In this document: in pieces, positions 39,101 to 52,288 of the stretch
How the letters are laid out: each line of letters opens with the position of its first letter
Numbering within the stretch: position 1 is the stretch's first letter
NCBI GenBank assembly: GCA_964057225.1
Contig: OZ059899.1
Coordinates: 3,038,001 to 3,102,000 of the forward strand
DNA length: 64,000 nt
From: Auanema rhodensis
Taxonomy: Eukaryota; Nematoda; Chromadorea; Rhabditida; Rhabditidae
Reading direction: 5' to 3'
Translations under genes and position numbers: made by a program
Notes under the pieces: model-generated
What the model saw: only the letters and a program-made list of their open reading frames with translations
The model's database searches: none
Told to the model about the DNA's origin: nothing

Positions 39101-40718
39101 GTTGAGTGTACATGGAAACTCAACATACACTAATGCATCATTTTTCAAACGATCATAACTAATTTTTGTATTAAGCGTTTCTCAATGTAGTATAGTGCAT
39201 TCGATGCGGATTTTTAAGCTGCGTCGATCTGTGTTATCAGATTTGCGCTAGCTTAAAAATGCACCGAGATATCAACTGATATAAGTTCACACTTATATCC
39301 TCGATTTTCACCCTGAAGAATTAATTTTTTCGTTGAATAACATTGTCCATCGTCTTTGCCTTGAAAAATGGAATCTAAAAACATCTATTTTTTGTTAAAT
39401 TATTTTGAAATTTTTCGAAAAAATTTTTGTCAAAATGTTTTTGGAAGCAATGTTGAGTGTACATGGAAACTCAACATACACTAATGCATCATTTTTAAAA
39501 CGATCATAACTAATTTTTGTATCAAGCGTTTCTCAATGTAGTATAGTGCATTCGATGCGGATTTTTAAGCTGCGTCGATCTGTGTTATCAGATTTGCGCT
39601 AGCTTAAAAATGCACCGAGATATCAACTGATATAAGTTTACACTTATATCCTCGATTTTCACCCTGAAGAATTAATTTTTTCGTTGAATAACATTGTCCA
39701 TCGTCTTTGCCTTGAAAAAAAGAATCTAAAAACATCTACTTTTTGCTAAATTATTTTGAAATTTTTCGAAAAAATTTTTGTCAAAATGTTTTTGGAAGCA
39801 ATGTTGAGTGTACATGGAAACTCAACATACACTAATGCATCATTTTTCAAACGATCATAACTAATTTTTGTATTAAGCGTTTCTCAATGTAGTATAGTGC
39901 ATTCGATGCGGATTTTTAAGCTGCGTCGATCTGTGTTATCAGATTTGCGCTAGCTTAAAAATGCACCGAGATATCAACTGATATAAGTTCACACTTATAT
40001 CCTCGATTTTCACCCTGAAGAATTAATTTTTTCGTTGAATAACATTGTCCATCGTCTTTGCCTTGAAAAATGGAATCTAAAAACATCTATTTTTTGTTAA
40101 ATTATTTTGAAATTTTTCGAAAAAATTTTTGTCAAAATGTTTTTGGAAGCAATGTTGAGTGTACATGGAAACTCAACATACACTAATGCATCATTTTTAA
40201 AACGATCATAACTAATTTTTGTATCAAGCGTTTCTCAATGTAGTATAGTGCATTCGATGCGGATTTTTAAGCTGCGTCGATCTGTGTTATCAGATTTGCG
40301 CTAGCTTAAAAATGCACCGAGATATCAACTGATATAAGTTCACACTTATATCCTCGATTTTCACCCTGAAGAATTAATTTTTTCGTTGAATAACATTGTC
40401 CATCGTCTTTGCCTTGAAAAATGGAATCTAAAAACATCTATTTTTTGTTAAATTATTTTGAAATTTTTCGAAAAAATTTTTGTCAAAATGTTTTTGGAAG
40501 CAATGTTGAGTGTACATGGAAACTCAACATACACTAATGCATCATTTTTAAAACGATCATAACTAATTTTTGTATCAAGCGTTTCTCAATGTAGTATAGT
40601 GCATTCGATGCGGATTTTTAAGCTGCGTCGATCTGTGTTATCAGATTTGCGCTAGCTTAAAAATGCACCGAGATATCAACTGATATAAGTTCACACTTAT
40701 ATCCTCGATTTTCACCCT
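36156..40718. repeat. Domain 6: 6-unit higher-order repeat (2106 bp), M104-M116
   Basis: M104-M109 and M110-M115 repeat in the same order: t40 with aagg; a7 with c200 (aactaactttt) and t325; t40 with a55/a56 (aaag); t74 with a183 and t325; aaag again; and a t74 unit. The last unit is e-like in M109 and j-like in M115. M116 is an added copy of M115. The t74 units are the same families that occur in domain 5, mixed here with units that lack a133. Confidence 0.85.
40017..40718. repeat. Tandem pair of apparently identical j-type units (M115, M116)
   Basis: Both units carry t74, t81, a183 and c209, and I see no difference between them. They lie at the exact edge between the 6-unit and 3-unit domains, so the duplication may mark the exchange that joined the two. 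Confidence 0.75.
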
Positions 40719-43700
40719 GAAGAATTAATTTTTTCGTTGAATAACATTGTCCATCGTCTTTGCCTTGAAAAATGGAATCTAAAAACATCTACTTTTTGCT
40801 AAATTATTTTGAAATTTTTCGAAAAAATTTTTGTCAAAATGTTTTTGGAAGCAATGTTGAGTGTACATGGAAACTCAACATACACTAATGCATCATTTTT
40901 CAAACGATCATAACTAATTTTTGTATCAAGCGTTTCTCAATGTAGTATAGTGCATTCGATGCGGATTTTTAAGCTGCGTCGATCTGTGTTATCAGATTTG
41001 CGCTAGCTTAAAAATGCACCGAGATATCAACTGATATAAGTTCACACTTATATCCTCGATTTTCACCCTGAAGAAATAATTTTTTCGTTGAATAACATTG
41101 TCCATCGTCTTTGCCTTGAAAAAAGGAATCTAAAAACATCTACTTTTTGCTAAATTATTCTGAAATTTTTCGAAAAAATTTTTGTCAAAATGTTTTTGGA
41201 AACAATGTTGAGTGTACATGGAAACTCAACATACACTAATGCATCATTTTTCAAACGATCATAACTAATTTTTGTATTAAGCGTTTTTCAATGTAGTATA
41301 GTGCATTCGATGCGGATTTTTAAGCTGCGTCGATCAGTGTTATCCGATTTGCGCTAGCTTAAAAATGCACCGAGATATCAACTGATATAAGTTCACACTT
41401 ATATCCTCGATTTTCACCCTGAAGAATTAATTTTTTCGTTGAATAACATTGTCCATCGTCTTTGCCTTGAAAAATGGAATCTAAAAACATCTATTTTTTG
41501 TTAAATTATTTTGAAATTTTTCGAAAAAATTTTTGTCAAAATGTTTTTGGAAGCAATGTTGAGTGTACATGGAAACTCAACATACACTAATGCATCATTT
41601 TTAAAACGATCATAACTAATTTTTGTATCAAGCGTTTCTCAATGTAGTATAGTGCATTCGATGCGGATTTTTAAGCTGCGTCGATCAGTGTTATCAGATT
41701 TGCGCTAGCTTAAAAATGCACCGAGATATCAACTGATATAAGTTCACACTTATATCCTCGATTTTCACCCTGAAGAATTAATTTTTTCGTTGAATAACAT
41801 TGTCCATCGTCTTTGCCTTGAAAAATGGAATCTAAAAACATCTACTTTTTGCTAAATTATTTTGAAATTTTTCGAAAAAATTTTTGTCAAAATGTTTTTG
41901 GAAGCAATGTTGAGTGTACATGGAAACTCAACATACACTAATGCATCATTTTTCAAACGATCATAACTAATTTTTGTATCAAGCGTTTCTCAATGTAGTA
42001 TAGTGCATTCGATGCGGATTTTTAAGCTGCGTCGATCTGTGTTATCAGATTTGCGCTAGCTTAAAAATGCACCGAGATATCAACTGATATAAGTTCACAC
42101 TTATATCCTCGATTTTCACCCTGAAGAAATAATTTTTTCGTTGAATAACATTGTCCATCGTCTTTGCCTTGAAAAAAGGAATCTAAAAACATCTACTTTT
42201 TGCTAAATTATTCTGAAATTTTTCGAAAAAATTTTTGTCAAAATGTTTTTGGAAACAATGTTGAGTGTACATGGAAACTCAACATACACTAATGCATCAT
42301 TTTTCAAACGATCATAACTAATTTTTGTATTAAGCGTTTTTCAATGTAGTATAGTGCATTCGATGCGGATTTTTAAGCTGCGTCGATCAGTGTTATCCGA
42401 TTTGCGCTAGCTTAAAAATGCACCGAGATATCAACTGATATAAGTTCACACTTATATCCTCGATTTTCACCCTGAAGAATTAATTTTTTCGTTGAATAAC
42501 ATTGTCCATCGTCTTTGCCTTGAAAAATGGAATCTAAAAACATCTATTTTTTGTTAAATTATTTTGAAATTTTTCGAAAAAATTTTTGTCAAAATGTTTT
42601 TGGAAGCAATGTTGAGTGTACATGGAAACTCAACATACACTAATGCATCATTTTTCAAACGATCATAACTAATTTTTGTATAAAGCGTTTCTCAATGTAG
42701 TATAGTGCATTCGATGCGGATTTTTAAGCTGCGTCGATCTGTGTTATCAGATTTGCGCTAGCTTAAAAATGCACCGAGATATCAACTGATATAAGTTCAC
42801 ACTTATATCCTCGATTTTCACCCTGAAGAATTAATTTTTTCGTTGAATAACATTGTCCATCGTCTTTGCCTTGAAAAATGGAATCTAAAAACATCTACTT
42901 TTTGCTAAATTATTTTGAAATTTTTCGAAAAAATTTTTGTCAAAATGTTTTTGGAAGCAATGTTGAGTGTACATGGAAACTCAACATACACTAATGCATC
43001 ATTTTTCAAACGATCATAACTAATTTTTGTATCAAGCGTTTCTCAATGTAGTATAGTGCATTCGATGCGGATTTTTAAGCTGCGTCGATCTGTGTTATCA
43101 GATTTGCGCTAGCTTAAAAATGCACCGAGATATCAACTGATATAAGTTCACACTTATATCCTCGATTTTCACCCTGAAGAAATAATTTTTTCGTTGAATA
43201 ACATTGTCCATCGTCTTTGCCTTGAAAAAAGGAATCTAAAAACATCTACTTTTTGCTAAATTATTCTGAAATTTTTCGAAAAAATTTTTGTCAAAATGTT
43301 TTTGGAAACAATGTTGAGTGTACATGGAAACTCAACATACACTAATGCATCATTTTTCAAACGATCATAACTAATTTTTGTATAAAGCGTTTCTCAATGT
43401 AGTATAGTGCATTCGATGCGGATTTTTAAGCTGCGTCGATCTGTGTTATCAGATTTGCGCTAGCTTAAAAATGCACCGAGATATCAACTGATATAAGTTC
43501 ACACTTATATCCTCGATTTTCACCCTGAAGAATTAATTTTTTCGTTGAATAACATTGTCCATCGTCTTTGCCTTGAAAAATGGAATCTAAAAACATCTAC
43601 TTTTTGCTAAATTATTTTGAAATTTTTCGAAAAAATTTTTGTCAAAATGTTTTTGGAAGCAATGTTGAGTGTACATGGAAACTCAACATACACTAATGCA

Positions 43701-45268
43701 TCATTTTTCAAACGATCATAACTAATTTTTGTATCAAGCGTTTCTCAATGTAGTATAGTGCATTCGATGCGGATTTTTAAGCTGCGTCGATCTGTGTTAT
43801 CAGATTTGCGCTAGCTTAAAAATGCACCGAGATATCAACTGATATAAGTTCACACTTATATCCTCGATTTTCACCCTGAAGAAATAATTTTTTCGTTGAA
43901 TAACATTGTCCATCGTCTTTGCCTTGAAAAATGGAATCTAAAAACATCTATTTTTTGTTAAATTATTTTGAAATTTTTGTCAAAATGTTTTTGGAAGCAA
44001 TGTTGAGTGTACATGGAAACTCAACATACACTAATGCATCATTTTTCAAACGATCATAACTAATTTTTGTATTAAGCGTTTTTCAATGTAGTATAGTGCA
44101 TTCGATGCGGATTTTTAAGCTGCGTCGATCAGTGTTATCAGATTTGCGCTAGCTTAAAAATGCACCGAGATATCAACTGATATAAGTTCACACTTATATC
44201 CTCGATTTTCACCCTGAAGAATTAATTTTTTCGTTGAATAACATTGTCCATCGTCTTTGCCTTGAAAAATGGAATCTAAAAACATCTATTTTTTGTTAAA
44301 TTATTTTGAAATTTTTCGAAAAAATTTTTGTCAAAATGTTTTTGGAAGCAATGTTGAGTGTACATGGAAACTCAACATACACTAATGCATCATTTTTCAA
44401 ACGATCATAACTAATTTTTGTATAAAGCGTTTCTCAATGTAGTATAGTGCATTCGATGCGGATTTTTAAGCTGCGTCGATCTGTGTTATCAGATTTGCGC
44501 TAGCTTAAAAATGCACCGAGATATCAACTGATATAAGTTCACACTTATATCCTCGATTTTCACCCTGAAGAATTAATTTTTTCGTTGAATAACATTGTCC
44601 ATCGTCTTTGCCTTGAAAAATGGAATCTAAAAACATCTACTTTTTGCTAAATTATTTTGAAATTTTTCGAAAAAATTTTTGTCAAAATGTTTTTGGAAGC
44701 AATGTTGAGTGTACATGGAAACTCAACATACACTAATGCATCATTTTTCAAACGATCATAACTAATTTTTGTATCAAGCGTTTCTCAATGTAGTATAGTG
44801 CATTCGATGCGGATTTTTAAACTGCGTCGATCTGTGTTATCAGATTTGCGCTAGCTTAAAAATGCACCGAGATATCAACTGATATAAGTTCACACTTATA
44901 TCCTCGATTTTCACCCTGAAGAAATAATTTTTTCGTTGAATAACATTGTCCATCGTCTTTGCCTTGAAAAAAGGAATCTAAAAACATCTACTTTTTGCTA
45001 AATTATTCTGAAATTTTTCGAAAAAATTTTTGTCAAAATGTTTTTGGAAACAATGTTGAGTGTACATGGAAACTCAACATACACTAATGCATCATTTTTC
45101 AAACGATCATAACTAATTTTTGTATAAAGCGTTTCTCAATGTAGTATAGTGCATTCGATGCGGATTTTTAAGCTGCGTCGATCTGTGTTATCAGATTTGC
45201 GCTAGCTTAAAAATGCACCGAGATATCAACTGATATAAGTTCACACTTATATCCTCGATTTTCACCCT
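40719..45268. repeat. Domain 7: 3-unit higher-order repeat (1053 bp), M117-M129
   Basis: The order n, k, j-or-l recurs. Type n has tgg, c74 and c209; type k has c91 and a133; j and l have t74 and t81. M117-M119 and M120-M122 are complete trimers. M123-M124 lacks the third unit. M125-M127 and M128-M129 continue with altered members. M118 and M121 share the private tatccgatt. M124 and M129 are k-like on the left and l-like (a209) on the right. M126 carries a 13-bp deletion. The same triplet order is embedded in the 15-mer of domain 5. Confidence 0.8.
43878..44215. repeat. 338-bp unit M126 with a 13-bp deletion
   Basis: At 43970-43985 the unit goes from gaaattttt straight to gtcaaaatg. The missing 13 bases lie between two copies of aaattttt, one of which is lost, so this is a typical direct-repeat deletion. 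It removes the centre of dyad 1. The unit is also a mosaic: a7, then t74 like j or l, then t218 and a267 like k. It is the shortest unit in the window. Confidence 0.92.
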
Positions 45269-46635
45269 GAAGAACTAATTTTTTCGTTGAATAACATTGT
45301 CCATCGTCTTTGCCTTGAAAAAAGGAATCTAAAAACATCTACTTTTTGCTAAATTATCTTGAAATTTTTCGAAAAAATTTTTGTCAAAATGTTTTTGGAA
45401 ACAATGTTGAGTGTACATGGAAACTCAACATACACTAATGCATCATTTTTCAAACGATCATAACTAATTTTTGTATTAAGCGTTTCTCAATGTAGTATAG
45501 TGCATTCGATGCGGATTTTTAAGCTGCGTCGATCTGTGTTATCAGATTTGCGCTAGCTTAAAAATGCACCGAGATATCAACTGATATAAGTTCACACTTA
45601 TATCCTCGATTTTCACCCTGAAGAAATAATTTTTTCGTTGAATAACATTGTCCATCGTCTTTGCCTTGAAAAAAGGAATCTAAAAACATCTACTTTTTGC
45701 TAAATTATTTTGAAATTTTTCGAAAAAATTTTTGTCAAAATGTTTTTGGAAACAATGTTGAGTGTACATGGAAACTCAACATACACTAATGCATCATTTT
45801 TCAAACGATCATAACTAATTTTTGTATTAAGCGTTTCTCAATGTAGTATAGTGCATTCGATGCGGATTTTTAAGCTACGTCGATCTGTGTTATCAGATTT
45901 GCGCTAGCTTAAAAATGCACCGAGATATCAACTGATATAAGTTCACACTTATATCCTCGATTTTCACCCTGAAGAATTAATTTTTTCGTTGAATAACATT
46001 GTCCATCGTCTTTGCCTTGAAAAATGGAATCTAAAAACATCTACTTTTTGCTAAATTATTTTGAAATTTTTCGAAAAAATTTTTGTCAAAATGTTTTTGG
46101 AAGCAATGTTGAGTGTACATGGAAACTCAACATACACTAATGCATCATTTTTCAAACGATCATAACTAATTTGTGTATCGAGCGTTTCTCAATGTAGTAT
46201 AGTGCATTCGATGCGGATTTTTAAGCTACGTCGATCTGTGTTATCAGATTTGCGCTAGCTTAAAAATGCACCGAGATATCAACTGATATAAGTTTACACT
46301 TATATCCTCGATTTTCACCCTGAAGAATTAATTTTTTCGTTGAATAACATTGTCCATCGTCTTTGCCTTGAAAAAAGGAATCTAAAAACATCTACTTTTT
46401 GCTAAATTATTTTGAAATTTTTCGAAAAAATTTTTGTCAAAATGTTTTTGGAAGCAATGTTGAGTGTACATGGAAACTCAACATACACTAATGCATCATT
46501 TTTCAAACGATCATAACTAATTTTTGTATTAAGCGTTTCTCAATGTAGTATAGTGCATTCGATGCGGATTTTTAAGCTGCGTCGATCTGTGTTATCAGAT
46601 TTGCGCTAGCTTAAAAATGCACCGAGATATCAACT

Positions 46636-46657
46636 GATATAAGTTTAAACTTATATC
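46636..46657. repeat. Perfect 22-bp palindrome in M133
   Basis: Dyad 4 has lost its loop mismatches: with t325 and a327 the arm gatataagttt is followed directly by its exact reverse complement. The same element occurs at 47689-47710 in M136, the matching unit of the next trimer. I saw it in no other unit. Confidence 0.93.
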
Positions 46658-47688
46658 CTCGATTTTCACCCTGAAGAATTAATTTTTTCGTTAAATAACA
46701 TTGTCCATCGTCTTTGCCTTGAAAAAAGGAATTTAAAAACATCTACTTTTTGCTAAATTATTTTGAAATTTTTCGAAAAAATTTTTGTCAAAATGTTTTT
46801 GGAAGCAATGTTGAGTGTACATGGAAACTCAACATACACTAATGCATCATTTTTCAAACGATCATAACTAATTTTTGTATTAAGCGTTCTTCTATGTAGT
46901 ATAGTGCATTCGATGCGGATTTTTAAGCTGCGTCGATCTGTGTTATCAGATTTGCGCTAGCTTAAAAATGCACCGAGATATCAACTGATATAAGTTCACA
47001 CTTATATCCTCGATTTTCACCCTGAAGAATTAATTTTTTCGTTGAATAACATGGTCCATCGTCTTTGCCTTGAAAAAAGGAATCTAAAAACATCTACTTT
47101 TTGCTAAATTATTTTGAAATTTTTCGAAAAAATTTTTGTCAAAATGTTTTTGGAAGCAATGTTGAGTGTACATGGAAACTCAACATACACTAATGCATCA
47201 TTTTTCAAACGATCATAACTAATTTTTGTATTAAGCGTTTCTCAATGTAGTATAGTGCATTCGATGCGGATTTTTAAGCTGCGTCGATCTGTGTTATCAG
47301 ATTTGCGCTAGCTTAAAAATGCACCGAGATATCAACTGATATAAGTTTACACTTATATCCTCGATTTTCACCCTGAAGAATTAATTTTTTCGTTAAATAA
47401 CATTGTCCATCGTCTTTGCCTTGAAAAAAGGAATCTAAAAACATCTACTTTTTGCTAAATTATTTTGAAATTTTTCGAAAAAATTTTTGTCAAAATGTTT
47501 TTGGAAGCAATGTTGAGTGTACATGGAAACTCAACATACACTAATGCATCATTTTTCAAACGATCATAACTAATTTTTGTATTAAGCGTTTCTCAATGTA
47601 GTATAGTGCATTCGATGCGGATTTTTAAGCTGCGTCGATCTGTGTTATCAGATTTGCGCTAGCTTAAAAATGCACCGAGATATCAACT

Positions 47689-47710
47689 GATATAAGTTTA
47701 AACTTATATC
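47689..47710. repeat. Perfect 22-bp palindrome in M136
   Basis: This is the second copy of the perfected dyad 4, one trimer (1053 bp) downstream of the first. Its presence in both trimers means that the t325/a327 combination arose before the trimer was duplicated. Confidence 0.93.
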
Positions 47711-49129
47711 CTCGATTTTCACCCTGAAGAATTAATTTTTTCGTTAAATAACATTGTCCATCGTCTTTGCCTTGAAAAAAGGAATTTAAAAACATCTACT
47801 TTTTGCTAAATTATTTTGAAATTTTTCGAAAAAATTTTTGTCAAAATGTTTTTGGAAGCAATGTTGAGTGTACATGGAAACTCAACATACACTAATGCAT
47901 CATTTTTCAAACGATCATAACTAATTTTTGTATTAAGCGTTCTTCTATGTAGTATAGTGCATTCGATGCGGATTTTTAAGCTGCGTCGATCTGTGTTATC
48001 AGATTTGCGCTAGCTTAAAAATGCACCGAGATATCAACTGATATAAGTTCACACTTATATCCTCGATTTTCACCCTGAAGAATTAATTTTTTCGTTGAAT
48101 AACATGGTCCATCGTCTTTGCCTTGAAAAAAGGAATCTAAAAACATCTACTTTTTGCTAAATTATTTTGAAATTTTTCGAAAAAATTTTTGTCAAAATGT
48201 TTTTGGAAGCAATGTTGAGTGTACATGGAAACTCAACATACACTAATGCATCATTTTTCAAACGATCATAACTAATTTTTGTATTAAGCGTTTCTCAATG
48301 TAGTATAGTGCATTCGATGCGGATTTTTAAGCTGCGTCGATCTGTGTTATCAGATTTGCGCTAGCTTAAAAATGCACCGAGATATCAACTGATATAAGTT
48401 CACACTTATATCCTCGATTTTCACCCTGAAGAATTAATTTTTTCGTTGAATAACATTGTCCATCGTCTTTGCCTTGAAAAAAGGAATCTAAAAACATCTA
48501 CTTTTTGCTAAATTATTTTGAAATTTTTCGAAAAAATTTTTGTCAAAATGTTTTTGGAAGCAATGTTGAGTGTAAATGGAAACTCAACATACACTAATGC
48601 ATCATTTTTCAAACGATCATAACTAATTTTTGTATTAAGCGTTTCTCAATGTAGTATAGTGCATTCGATGCGGATTTTTAAGCTGCGTCGATCTGTGTTA
48701 TCAGATTTGCGCTAGCTTAAAAATGCACCGAGATATCAACTGATATAAGTTTACACTTATATCCTCGATTTTCACCCTGAAGAATTAATTTTTTCGTTAA
48801 ATAACATTGTCCATCGTCTTTGCCTTGAAAAAAGGAATCTAAAAACATCTACTTTTTGCTAAATTATTTTGAAATTTTTCGAAAAAATTTTTGTCAAAAT
48901 GTTTTTGGAAGCAATGTTGAGTGTACATGGAAACTCAACATACACTAATGCATCATTTTTCAAACGATCATAACTAATTTTTGTATTAAGCGTTTCTCAA
49001 TGTAGTATAGTGCATTCGATGCGGATTTTTAAGCTGCGTCGATCTGTGTTATCAGATTTGCGCTAGCTTAAAAATGCACCGAGATATCAACTGATATAAG
49101 TTCACACTTATATCCTCGATTTTCACCCT

Positions 49130-50182
49130 GAAGAATTAATTTTTTCGTTGAATAACATTGTCCATCGTTTTTGCCTTGAAAAAAGGAATCTAAAAACATC
49201 TACTGTTTGCTAAATTATTTTGAAATTTTTCGAAAAAATTTTTGTCAAAATGTTTTTGGAAGCAATGTTGAGTGTACATGGAAACTCAACATACACTAAT
49301 GCATCATTTTTCAAACGATCATAACTAATTTTTGTATTAAGCGTTTCTCAATGTAGTATAGTGCATTCGATGCGGATTTTTAAGCTGCGTCGATCTGTGT
49401 TATCAGATTTGCGCTAGCTTAAAAATGCACCGAGATATCAACTGATATAAGTTCACACTTATATCCTCGATTTTCACCCTGAAGAAATAATTTTTTCGTT
49501 GAATAACATTGTCCATCGTCTTTGCCTTGAAAAAAGGAATCTAAAAACATCTACTTTTTGCTAAATTATTTTGAAATTTTTCGAAAAAATTTTTGTCAAA
49601 ATGTTTTTGGAAGCAATGTTGAGTGTACATGGAAACTCAACATACACTAATGCATCATTTTTCAAACGATCATAACTAACTTTTGTATTAAGCGTTTCTC
49701 AATGTAGTATAGTGCATTCGATGCGGATTTTTAAGCTGCGTCGATCTGTGTTATCAGATTTGCGCTAGCTTAAAAATGCACCGAGATATCAACTGATATA
49801 AGTTTACACTTATATCCTCGATTTTCACCCTGAAGAATTAATTTTTTCGTTGAATAACATTGTCCATCGTCTTTGCCTTGAAAAAAAGAATCTAAAAACA
49901 TCTACTTTTTGCTAAATTATTTTGAAATTTTTCGAAAAAATTTTTGTCAAAATGTTTTTGGAAGCAATGTTGAGTGTACATGGAAACTCAACATACACTA
50001 ATGCATCATTTTTCAAACGATCATAACTAATTTTTGTATTAAGCGTTTCTCAATGTAGTATAGTGCATTCGATGCGGATTTTTAAGCTGCGTCGATCTGT
50101 GTTATCAGATTTGCGCTAGCTTAAAAATGCACCGAGATATCAACTGATATAAGTTTACACTTATATCCTCGATTTTCACCCT
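49130..50182. repeat. Block M141-M143 resembling domain 6
   Basis: M141 has t40 with aagg (plus private ctactgtttgc), M142 has a7, c200 (aactaactttt) and t325, and M143 has aaag at 54-57. This is the start of the 6-unit order of domain 6, about 9-13 kb away. The c200 marker is otherwise found only in M105 and M111. A transferred or left-over fragment of the domain 6 HOR is the simplest reading. Confidence 0.72.
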
Positions 50183-52288
50183 GAAGAATTAATTTTTTCG
50201 TTGAATAACATTGTCCATCGTCTTTGCCTTGAAAAAAGGAATCTAAAAACATCTACTTTTTGCTAAATTATTTTGAAATTTTTCGAAAAAATTTTTGTCA
50301 AAATGTTTTTGGAAGCAATGTTGAGTGTACATGGAAACTAAACATACACTAATGCATCATTTTTCAAACGATCATAACTAATTTTTGTATTAAGCGTTTC
50401 TCAATGTAGTATAGTGCATTCGATGCGGATTTTTAAGCTGCGTCGATCTGTGTTATCAGATTTGCGCTAGCTTAAAAATGTACCGAGATATCAACTGATA
50501 TAAGTTCACACTTATATCCTCGATTTTCACCCTGAAGAATTAATTTTTTCGTTAAATAACATTGTCCATCGTCTTTGCCTTGAAAAAAGGAATCTAAAAA
50601 CATCTACTTTTTGCTAAATTATTTTGAAATTTTTCGAAAAAATTTTTGTCAAAATGTTTTTGGAAGCAATGTTGAGTGTACATGGAAACTCAACATACAC
50701 TAATGCATCATTTTTCAAACGATCATAACTAATTTTTGTATTAAGCGTTCTTCCATGTAGTATAGTGCATTCGATGCGGATTTTCAAGCTGCATCGATCT
50801 GTGTTATCAGATTTGCGCTAGCTTAAAAATGTACCGAGATATCAACTGATATAAGTTCACACTTATATCCTCGATTTTCACCCTGAAGAATTAATTTTTT
50901 CGTTGAATAACATTGTCCATCGTCTTTGCCTTAAAAAAAAGAATCTAAAAACATCTACTTTTTGCTAAATTATTTTGAAATTTTTCGAAAAAATTTTTGT
51001 CAAAATGTTTTTGGAAGCAATGTTGAGTGTACATGGAAACTCAACATACACTAATGCATCATTTTTCAAACGATCATAACTAATTTTTGTATTAAGCGTT
51101 TCTCAATGTAGTATAGTGCATTCGATGCGGATTTTTAAGCTGCGTCGATCTGTGTTATCAGATTTGCGCTAGCTTAAAAATGTACCGAGATATCAACTGA
51201 TATAAGTTCACACTTATATCCTCGATTTTCACCCTGAAGAATTAATTTTTTCGTTAAATAACATTGTCCATCGTCTTTGCCTTGAAAAAAGGAATCTAAA
51301 AACATCTACTTTTTGCTAAATTATCTTGAAATTTTTCGAAAAAATTTTTGTCAAAATGTTTTTGGAAGCAATGTTGAGTGTACATGGAAACTCAACATAC
51401 ACTAATGCATCATTTTTCAAAGGATCATAACTAATTTTTGTATTAAGCGTTTCTCAATGTAGTATAGTGCATTCGATGCGGATTTTTAAGCTGCGTCGAT
51501 CTGTGTTATCAGATTTGCGCTAGCTTAAAAATGCACCGAGATATCAACTGATATAAGTTTACACTTATATCCTCGATTTTCACCCTGAAGAATTTATTTT
51601 TTCGTTGAATAACATTGTCCATCGTCTTTGCCTTGAAAAAAGGAATCTAAAAACATCTACTTTTTGCTAAATTATTTTGAAATTTTTCGAAAAAATTTTT
51701 GTCAAAATGTTTTTGGAAGCAATGTTGAGTGTAAATGGAAACTCAACATACACTAATGCATCATTTTTCAAACGATCATAACTAATTTTTGTATTAAGCG
51801 TTTCTCAATGTAGTATAGTGCATTCGATGCGGATTTTTAAGCTGCGTCGATCTGTGTTATCAAATTTGCGCTAGCTTAAAAATGTACCGAGATATCAACT
51901 GATATAAGTTCACACTTATATCCTCGATTTTCACCCTGAAGAATTAATTTTTTCGTTGAATAACATTGTCCATCGTCTTTGCCTTGAAAAAAGGAATCTA
52001 AAAACATCTACTTTTTGCTAAATTATTTTGAAATTTTTCGAAAAAATTTTTGTCAAAATGTTTTTGGAAGCAATGTTGAGTGTACATGGAAACTCAACAT
52101 ACACTAATGCATCATTTTTCAAACGATCATAACTAATTTTTGTATTAAGCGTTTCTCAATGTAGTATAGTGCATTCGATGCGGATTTTTAAGCTGCGTCG
52201 ATCTGTGTTATCAGATTTGCGCTAGCTTAAAAATGCACCGAGATATCAACTGATATAAGTTTACACTTATATCCTCGATTTTCACCCT

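Larger units (their letters stand above)
45269..49129. repeat. Domain 8: mixed units with a 3-unit repeat (M130-M140)
   Basis: M130 and M131 keep a133 from the preceding domains; M130 begins gaactaatt. M131 and M132 both have aagctacg. M133-M135 (46322-47374) and M136-M138 (47375-48427) form a trimer: a unit ending in tttaaac; a unit with a21, aatttaaaa and gttcttctatg; and a unit with acatggtcc. M139 has a148 and M140 has a21, markers that become common in domain 9, so this is a transition zone. Confidence 0.8.
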
